From positions 1-7,408 of the forward strand of contig JABMPO010000301.1 in NCBI GenBank assembly GCA_013203015.1: DNA of 7,408 nt, read 5' to 3'. Positions 7,036-7,408 of this stretch are shown one piece after another. A model generated the notes under the pieces. The model saw only the letters and a program-made list of their open reading frames with translations. It did no database searches and was not told where the DNA came from. The stretch is from Fidelibacterota bacterium. Lineage in GTDB: Bacteria; Fidelibacterota; Marinisomatia; Marinisomatales; TCS56. Within the stretch, counting starts at the first letter, position 1. Every line of letters begins with the position of its first letter. The translations under genes were made by a program, and so were the position numbers.

Positions 7036-7408
7036 TGGGTCAGAGCGTACCAGATTATATTTACTCCCATGTTCAGGGCCGCTTCACGAAGCGCCGGTGG
7101 ATCATGATGGACTTCTTCATCTTCCCAGCCGTCACCAAGATCGCTTTCATAGGAATAAAAGACCATCATCCGCTGGTCATCGAAAATTCCGAATCCCCGG
7201 GCCGGTTGATTGTCATGCTCATGGATCTTCGGCAGTCCGTCCGGAAAATTATTATAACAGGAAAAGATTGGGTGATCATGGGGCAGTTCAACCAGCTCCC
7301 GGTTCGGAAATACGCGACCAATTTCCCGCCGGAAAGATTCATCCAGCCCATAATTATCGTCTACATGCAGGAAGGATCCCCGCAGCAGAAATTCCCGCAG
7401 CCGTATTA
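7032..7408 (-). CDS. DUF4159 domain protein, C-terminal part (start outside window)
   Basis: An open minus-strand frame enters from the right edge and encodes 124 residues before TGA. It begins IRLREFLLRGSFLHVDDNYG and continues with RREIGRVFPNRELVELPHDHPIF, NFPDGLPKIHEHDNQPARGFGIF and MVFYSYESDLGDGWEDEEVHHD, ending NIIWYALTQ. These are the recognisable C-terminal motifs of DUF4159, a family of roughly 200-residue, usually exported proteins with a ThuA/GATase1-like fold. About 80-100 N-terminal residues, including any signal peptide, should lie beyond 7408. The fragment is rich in His and Asp (HVDD, PHDHP, HEHD, VHHDPP), suggesting a polar or metal-binding pocket, although no catalytic activity is established for the family. 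Its stop overlaps the DUF4175 start. It is not a pseudogene: the frame is intact up to the window edge. Confidence 0.9.
   Translation of the reverse strand, partial: IRLREFLLRGSFLHVDDNYGLDESFRREIGRVFPNRELVELPHDHPIFSCYNNFPDGLPKIHEHDNQPARGFGIFDDQRMMVFYSYESDLGDGWEDEEVHHDPPALREAALNMGVNIIWYALTQ

Noticed and set aside
7166..7351. Minus-strand open frame of 61 codons near the right edge
   Set aside because: It lies out of frame within the DUF4159 coding region, whose motifs are clear in the frame that ends at 7032.

Overview
This 7.4 kb window is almost entirely coding. Five genes on the minus strand point from the right edge toward the left, and a possible tail of a sixth, convergent plus-strand gene lies at the far left. 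The gene set (DUF4159, DUF4175, a TPR lipoprotein-free secreted protein, and a secreted amidotransferase-like protein often labelled 'asparagine synthetase B') is typical of the Bacteroidota/FCB side of Bacteria, including Ignavibacteria, Marinimicrobia/KSB1 and Calditrichota-like lineages. I infer an FCB-group bacterium, probably environmental, and cannot fix the phylum from the sequence alone. The base composition looks moderate and even across all genes, and I see no sign of transfer, mobile elements, RNA genes or CRISPR.

Layout, in transcription order (right to left): the C-terminal 124 codons of a DUF4159 protein (7408-7032, start outside the window); a 1140-residue DUF4175 membrane protein (7035-3613) with three predicted membrane segments, a beta-rich periplasmic part and a very long coiled coil; a 630-residue secreted TPR protein (3612-1720); a 416-residue secreted ThuA/GATase1-like protein (1718-468, GTG start); and a 131-residue YjbQ/UPF0047 enzyme (437-42). 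The first four genes overlap or abut (ATGA overlap, TAAATG, TAATGTG), so they are very likely one translationally coupled operon. YjbQ follows after 30 bases with its own Shine-Dalgarno and is probably a functionally separate cytoplasmic passenger.

How they may work together: the three complete upstream products and the DUF4159 fragment all look like envelope proteins. DUF4175 would be anchored in the inner membrane with a large periplasmic rod, the TPR protein would be a periplasmic scaffold, and DUF4159 plus the 'AsnB-like' protein would be two exported members of the amidotransferase/ThuA-like fold. In related genomes DUF4159/DUF4175 genes commonly sit near MoxR ATPase, DUF58 and VWA (Bat-type) genes; that neighbourhood would lie to the right of this window and is not visible here. 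The biochemical role of this module is, to my knowledge, not established, and it is the most promising candidate for an undescribed system in the window.
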